DNA from: DATCMU01 sp036563245
GTDB taxonomy: Bacteria > Pseudomonadota > Alphaproteobacteria > Rhizobiales > Devosiaceae
NCBI GenBank assembly: GCA_036563245.1
Contig: DATCMU010000004.1
Location: 1-53,385, forward strand
DNA length: 53,385 bases
Reading direction: 5' to 3'
A program made the translations under genes and the position numbers. The notes under the pieces are model-generated. The model saw only the letters and a program-made list of their open reading frames with translations, did not search any database and was not told where the DNA came from. Shown in pieces: positions 50,338-53,385 of this stretch; positions within the stretch are counted from its first letter, which is position 1; every line of letters begins with the position of its first letter.

Positions 50338-50720
50338 TCCGGGATCCGGAGCTTCCAGTAGTGGATGAGTTCTTCCTCGTCGTAGCAGTAGAAGGCGGCG
50401 TGGAAGGCCTTGAGCGCCGCTTCGGCCTGGCCGAGGATCAGCGCCAGGTCGCCGAGGGTGACGGGATTTCGAGCCGCCTCCGCGCCCGGCTCGGGCAGGG
50501 CGTGGATGAAGCGCACGTCGGGATAGCGGCAGAGGCACACGCGGGCATCGGCCAGCGCCGCGCGGGCGAGGGCGAGCGCCGTCTCGCTCACCAGGTCGCC
50601 CGGCGCCTTGGTGGCGCGCGGTGCAAGATCCCCGAGCAACCGGCCGACCTGTACCCGGGCGCGGGCCCAGGCCTCGATCTGGCCCTCGGTGGGCGGCCTC
50701 GAAAAATCGTCACAAACCAT
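50334..50720 (-). CDS. Hypothetical protein, mostly helical
   Basis: A 128-residue protein I cannot place. It is rich in Ala, Leu and charged residues with a helical look (DLVSETALALARAALADARV, GDLALILGQAEAALKAFHAA) and ends FYCYDEEELIHYWKLRIPD. Codon use matches the chromosome rather than the AT-richer retron locus next to it. The start at 50720 is supported only by the open frame. The stop codon is contributed by the flanking repeat. Confidence 0.6.
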   Translation of the reverse strand: MVCDDFSRPPTEGQIEAWARARVQVGRLLGDLAPRATKAPGDLVSETALALARAALADARVCLCRYPDVRFIHALPEPGAEAARNPVTLGDLALILGQAEAALKAFHAAFYCYDEEELIHYWKLRIPD

Positions 50721-50885
50721 GGTGTCGCGGCTCCGTCAGTTGAATGCAGGGAACCGGCGATTATGGGGGATGGGAGAGGGTGGGGGGAGAAGGTGGGGAG
50801 GAGATGTCGATCGGCATCTGCAGTAGTGGCCAAGGAGTGCGCCACCTTCGAACGCTTGCACAGAGACGCGAACAAAGTTCATGCG

Positions 50886-51129
50886 TAGCGAAAAATATCC
50901 TTGACCGAAGCTTCGAATCGCTTCAGCTTCGCCCTTAGGCTGGAATGCGGAAAAAGGAGTCATCTTACTTGGAGCTTCGGCTCGTGGAGACCTTGGTCTC
51001 TGATGCTTTTCGTCTGTGGCGCTGTGTCGGCCTTGGGTCCGTCTCTGGTCGTCGAGGGCGAAGCAGACCTGACGATGACTGTCAGGTCTGATACTTGGAT
51101 TTGCTTCGTCGCAATCCGTCCTTTCGCTG
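50886..51129 (+). ncRNA. Candidate retron msr-msd RNA
   Basis: The AT-richer, gene-free DNA before the HTH/RT genes is full of complementary segments. Inner pair: GCTTCGCCCT (50926-50935) with AGGGCGAAGC (51055-51064), 10 bp perfect, followed by TTAGG like the branch-G region after a1 in Ec86. Outer pair: TAGCGAAA (50886-50893) with TTTCGCTG (51122-51129), 8 bp with one G-U. Between them: GAGC-UUCG-GCUC (50972-50983), GGAGAC-CTTG-GTCTCT (50986-51001), and a perfect 10 bp hairpin CAGACCTGAC/GTCAGGTCTG (51064-51090). Which pair is a1/a2 is unresolved; the exact ends are not known. Confidence 0.55.
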
Positions 51130-51176
51130 GTGATGACATCGAATAGCAATCTCGCTGTTCGAGCAGCGCAAGGAGA

Positions 51177-51190
51177 TCAGCCATGGCTGA
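51177..51190. promoter_or_regulatory. 14 bp perfect palindrome over the small-ORF start codon
   Basis: TCAGCCATGGCTGA is a perfect palindrome with the ATG of the 55-codon frame (51183) at its centre. A hairpin CGCTG-TTCGAG-CAGCG (51153-51168) precedes it, and AAGGAG lies between them. It may be an operator for the HTH protein or a structure controlling translation. Confidence 0.45.
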
Positions 51191-51350
51191 CCTTGAATCC
51201 AGTCCGCGACGAAGACGACCGAAAAGTAGGAGGAGGATTGGCAGATGCCGCCTCTACCCCTGCCTGCTTCGAGCAGTGTTCGCAATTGGGCATGCTCTCT
51301 ACTGGGCGCTACGCATTTGGCAAGCGTTCAGGGACCTGACGGGTAGATAG
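51183..51350 (+). CDS. Small basic/hydrophobic protein of the retron locus (55 residues)
   Basis: ATG at 51183 with AAGGAG seven bases upstream; TAG at 51348-51350. The first half is extremely basic (residues 9-18 RRRRPKSRRR, with RIGRCR just after). The second half is a hydrophobic or amphipathic helix (LLRAVFAIGHALYWALRIWQ). The frame lies between the predicted msr-msd and the HTH gene (39 bp gap) on the same strand. Cationic-plus-hydrophobic micro-proteins are often membrane toxins, so this is a candidate retron effector. It matches nothing I know, and chance cannot be excluded. Confidence 0.5.
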   Translation: MADLESSPRRRRPKSRRRIGRCRLYPCLLRAVFAIGHALYWALRIWQAFRDLTGR

Positions 51351-51389
51351 GTCGGTTCCAATGTGTCCTAGGTTGGGAAGGTTAGTGCG

Positions 51390-51707
51390 ATGGTTGGAGA
51401 AGCGTTGCGGCTAATTCGGGTGTTCCATGATATGACCGCCGTCGAACTGTCCTCGGAACTAGGTGTATCGAAATCTCTTATCTCGGAAATCGAGAATGGT
51501 AGGAAAAAGCCGACACTTGGCTTAGTTAGACGATATTCTGAATATTTTGAAATACCTGTATCTTCGATTATGTTTTTCTCAGAAGAGTTGGGTGAAAGGG
51601 AAACCGAGTTCCTAAAGAACGGTCGGAAAGCAATTGCTGATAAGATACTAGCATTTCTCGCGCTGACGGAAAAACGTACTGATGATGACCAACCCAATCT
51701 CCAGTAG
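51390..51707 (+). CDS. XRE-type HTH protein of the retron
   Basis: A 105-residue protein with an N-terminal helix-turn-helix (residues 6-60: LIRVFHDMTAVELSSELGVS, KSLISEIENGRKKPTLGLVR) and a short helical tail. It may bind DNA near 51177-51190 or the retron's msDNA. A GAAGG lies 9 bases before the ATG. It overlaps the reverse transcriptase start by 26 bases, so they are translated together. A retron class in which RT is paired with a small HTH protein (type VI) has been described; this pair fits it. AT-richer than the surrounding genome. Confidence 0.85.
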   Translation: MVGEALRLIRVFHDMTAVELSSELGVSKSLISEIENGRKKPTLGLVRRYSEYFEIPVSSIMFFSEELGERETEFLKNGRKAIADKILAFLALTEKRTDDDQPNLQ

Positions 51708-52569
51708 GCGCGACGTCAATCAAAACCCATTGTATTTGATGCGTAGCCGACGGAAGCTCGCGAAACTCTTACGGGTTTCCCAAGACAAATTGCAGGATTT
51801 GTCGTCCAGTACAGACCTTTATCGGACGTGGTCCGAGCAAAAGCAGAATGGCAAGCTCAGGCATTTGGCGGCTCCGCGCGCGGACCTGAAGGCAGTCCAA
51901 TCACGTTTGGCAGCGCTACTTAGCCGAATAGCGCCACCGGATTTTCTATTTTCGCCGGTCAAAGGACGGTCGTATGTTGATCATGCCGCCAGACACGTGG
52001 GCGCGAGAGCTGTACGGCTAATTGATGTCGAGGACTATTTTCCGAATTGTACAACCAATCGAGTGAAGTGGTTCTTTAAGACAGTTCTGAAATGTAGTCC
52101 GGATGTCTCGGCTGTTCTATGCAGGATAGTGACGCGAGCGGGTGCTTTGCCCCAAGGAAGTCCGAGCAGCCCGATACTTGCTTACCTTTCGTATCAGGAC
52201 ATGTGGCTAGAAATCGCGAAAGAGGCGGAGGCACATAACTGTGTCTTGGGTGTATATGCTGATGACATTGCGATTTCGGGTTCTATGGTGCCTGAAATCC
52301 TAGTGTGGACCGTCAAGCGTCTTCTGAAGAAACATGGCCATCGCCACAACGCGAGCAAGCTGGTGCGCCATATCGACAAGCCAACAAGGATAACTGGTGT
52401 CATAGTTGATAGTCGTGGCTTGAGATTGCCTAATCGGCAGCATAAGCGATTGGCTGAGTTGCGACGCGAGATTGCAATTGCGGGTCAGGCAGCGACCGTA
52501 GAACAGCGCCGGAGCCTCGCCGGGCGAATTGCTCAAGCTAGACAGGTGTTGGATCCCCAGAGTCTGTGA
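51682..52569 (+). CDS. Retron-type reverse transcriptase
   Basis: A compact 295-residue RT. Blocks in order: the N-terminal GKLRHLAAPRADLKAVQSRL, the retron-type region KGRSYVDHAARH (the place of NAxxH), RLIDVEDYFPNCT (first catalytic Asp), GALPQGSPSSPILAYL, the active site YADDIAISG, NASKLVRHIDKPTRITGVIVD (VTG-like region Y) and a basic C-terminus. Size and motifs are those of retron RTs rather than group II intron or DGR enzymes: there is no maturase or endonuclease domain. It would make msDNA from the RNA upstream. Confidence 0.9.
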   Translation: MMTNPISSRRDVNQNPLYLMRSRRKLAKLLRVSQDKLQDLSSSTDLYRTWSEQKQNGKLRHLAAPRADLKAVQSRLAALLSRIAPPDFLFSPVKGRSYVDHAARHVGARAVRLIDVEDYFPNCTTNRVKWFFKTVLKCSPDVSAVLCRIVTRAGALPQGSPSSPILAYLSYQDMWLEIAKEAEAHNCVLGVYADDIAISGSMVPEILVWTVKRLLKKHGHRHNASKLVRHIDKPTRITGVIVDSRGLRLPNRQHKRLAELRREIAIAGQAATVEQRRSLAGRIAQARQVLDPQSL

Positions 52570-53001
52570 GTCGGTTCGCGCTTTGGTCGTTAATGCTGCG
52601 CGGCGCGGTGGTGGCGGTGAGGGACGTCGCTAACGTCGGGGGCAACCTGAATACCCCCACCCGACCCGGCTTCGCCGGGCCACTGTCGCCATTCGGCCAT
52701 AGGCCTTATGGCCTTCTTTGCTCCAATCGTGCCACCGGCACGATTGGCCCTGCGGGACGGCACGAAGCCCCACAAGGGGGAGGGAGAAGTGCGTGCCGTG
52801 TGCATTACGGTATTACGGTGACACTGCACCAATTGTGCGACGTGCCCAAGCTCCTCATCAACCGTCGGGTCGAGCCCGAGGGTGACGCCGGGGGAGGCGG
52901 GGGTTACGGTGACAGTGCACAAATCGCACACGCCCGAGGCGGATGCCGGGGGATGTGGCGGTCTGGCGCACAACCACCACGCTGCAAACAGGGACTGAAT
53001 A
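52570..53001. repeat. Palindrome-rich intergenic mosaic after the RT gene
   Basis: No gene is called here. Visible structures: CCCGGCTTCGCCGGG (52665-52679); GGCCATA/TATGGCC (52695-52713); a perfect 11 bp stem CCAATCGTGCC/GGCACGATTGG with 3-base loop (52723-52747); and two 17-base near-identical copies of TTACGGTGACACTGCAC (52813-52829) and TTACGGTGACAGTGCAC (52904-52920). The pattern is that of mixed alphaproteobacterial intergenic repeats; the first hairpins could end retron transcription. The long open frame 52566-53339 runs across these palindromes and is not a gene. Confidence 0.65.
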
Positions 53002-53385
53002 TTGCGTCTTCGAAAAATGAAACCGCACGAGTTTGCGGACTACGTTGCCTATTTCGTGCCGGACTATGCGGCCGAAATTTCCAGCAACTACGATGTGGAT
53101 GTCGAGACCGCCCGTGCCAGGGCCATCCGCGAACTGGAGGAAAGCCTCGGGCAGGGCGTGGAGACCGCCGGTCAGGTTCTGCTGAGCTTGGTCGCCGAGG
53201 ACGTTCAGGGCGATACCCCGGTTGGATATCTCTGGTGCAAGCCGGACGAGGCGAGCCGAACCGTGTTCATCAGCGATTTTTGTGTCCTGCCGCCCTTTCG
53301 CGGCAGAGGGTATGGCAAGTCCGCTTTGGCGGCCCTTGAGGCAATGTTCGCGGAAACCGAGTACGACGAAATTCGATTGCGCGTC
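53002..53385 (+). CDS. GNAT-family acetyltransferase, cut by the window end
   Basis: At least 128 residues of a GNAT protein: N-terminal KMKPHEFADYVAYFVPDYAA, GYLWCKPDEASRTVFISDFC and the acetyl-CoA loop LPPFRGRGYGKSALAALE. A TTG at 53002 with AGGGA upstream gives LRLRKMKPHEF; the ATG at 53017 is the alternative. The 3' end is beyond the window. Confidence 0.8.
   Translation, partial: MRLRKMKPHEFADYVAYFVPDYAAEISSNYDVDVETARARAIRELEESLGQGVETAGQVLLSLVAEDVQGDTPVGYLWCKPDEASRTVFISDFCVLPPFRGRGYGKSALAALEAMFAETEYDEIRLRV

Noticed and set aside
50901..51146. An 81-codon frame through the retron RNA region
   Set aside because: It runs across perfect hairpins that are better explained as structured RNA, lacks a ribosome-binding site and has no protein-like pattern.
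51682..52569. Group II intron or diversity-generating retroelement
   Set aside because: The RT lacks maturase and endonuclease domains, and no template/variable repeat pair or intron domain V-like hairpin was seen; HTH partner and upstream RNA fit a retron better.
52566..53339. A 257-codon frame after the RT gene
   Set aside because: It crosses intergenic palindromes and overlaps the GNAT gene in another frame; composition is not protein-like.
1..53385. CRISPR arrays, tRNA or rRNA genes
   Set aside because: No regularly spaced direct repeats, and no T-loop/acceptor pattern of a tRNA was recognised by eye; a tRNA search program would be needed to exclude one fully.

Overview
This window is a stretch of alphaproteobacterial chromosome, most likely from the order Hyphomicrobiales (Rhizobiales). 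The pointers are a PccR-type regulator beside pccB-pccA-mcm-mce, a DUF2852 protein, separate petA/petB/petC genes for cytochrome bc1, rplY-pth-ychF and lgt/NDUFAF7/pgeF clusters, perfect TTAA-N7-TTAA and FNR/FixK-type boxes, and several families of palindromic repeats typical of that order. The genus cannot be told from the sequence. No tRNA, rRNA or CRISPR array was seen. Most of the window is high-GC, tightly packed housekeeping sequence with many 4-base ATGA/GTGA overlaps.

Layout. 1-8.1 kb: end of an oxidoreductase, then the propionate/methylmalonyl-CoA module (divergent regulator pccR; pccB, pccA, mcm, mce). 8.1-13.8 kb: an SMR efflux protein, a murD2-murL pair for an alternative route to D-glutamate in peptidoglycan, a phosphoesterase, a NUDIX hydrolase and a glutathionyl-hydroquinone reductase. 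14-19.5 kb: GNAT, CoA-type NUDIX, CCA-type tRNA nucleotidyltransferase, DUF1059, hemF, DUF2852, TetR, trmL. 19.7-25.3 kb: petABC, mtnP, apt, two MaoC proteins, msrB. 25.4-36 kb, all minus strand: a PGM1-like ATP-grasp ligase, ychF, pth, rplY, an ECF42-type sigma factor with its YCII partner and a DUF1801 protein, prs, pgeF, a MidA/NDUFAF7 methyltransferase, lgt. 36-40 kb: ubiK, YbjN, proC, csaA, MarR, ilvE. 40-47.3 kb, minus strand: moaE, moaD, pgsA, aroG with an attenuator leader, an unknown secreted protein, uvrC, a FolM-like SDR and a Ca2+/H+-Na+ type exchanger. 47.7-50.7 kb: small membrane and glycine-zipper proteins, a uracil-DNA glycosylase family protein and a repeat-rich gap.

The accessory part is 50.8-52.6 kb. 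Base composition drops and the sequence encodes a probable retron: a structured untranslated stretch that looks like msr-msd, an unannotated 55-codon reading frame with a strong ribosome-binding site, a small XRE-type HTH protein and a compact retron-type reverse transcriptase (YADD motif). This combination fits the HTH-partnered retron class. The 55-residue basic/hydrophobic peptide is a candidate for the missing effector. Palindrome-rich intergenic DNA and a truncated GNAT gene follow.

The clearest regulatory discovery is upstream of aroG. A 27-residue leader peptide rich in Tyr, Phe and Trp appears to start at the first base of its transcript, and a hairpin with a run of T follows it. This is a textbook layout for ribosome-mediated attenuation. 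A second cross-window pattern is that intergenic palindromic repeats end exactly at, and supply, the stop codons of the genes next to them (pccR, mce, moaE and the 50334-50720 gene, with a degenerate case at the SMR gene).
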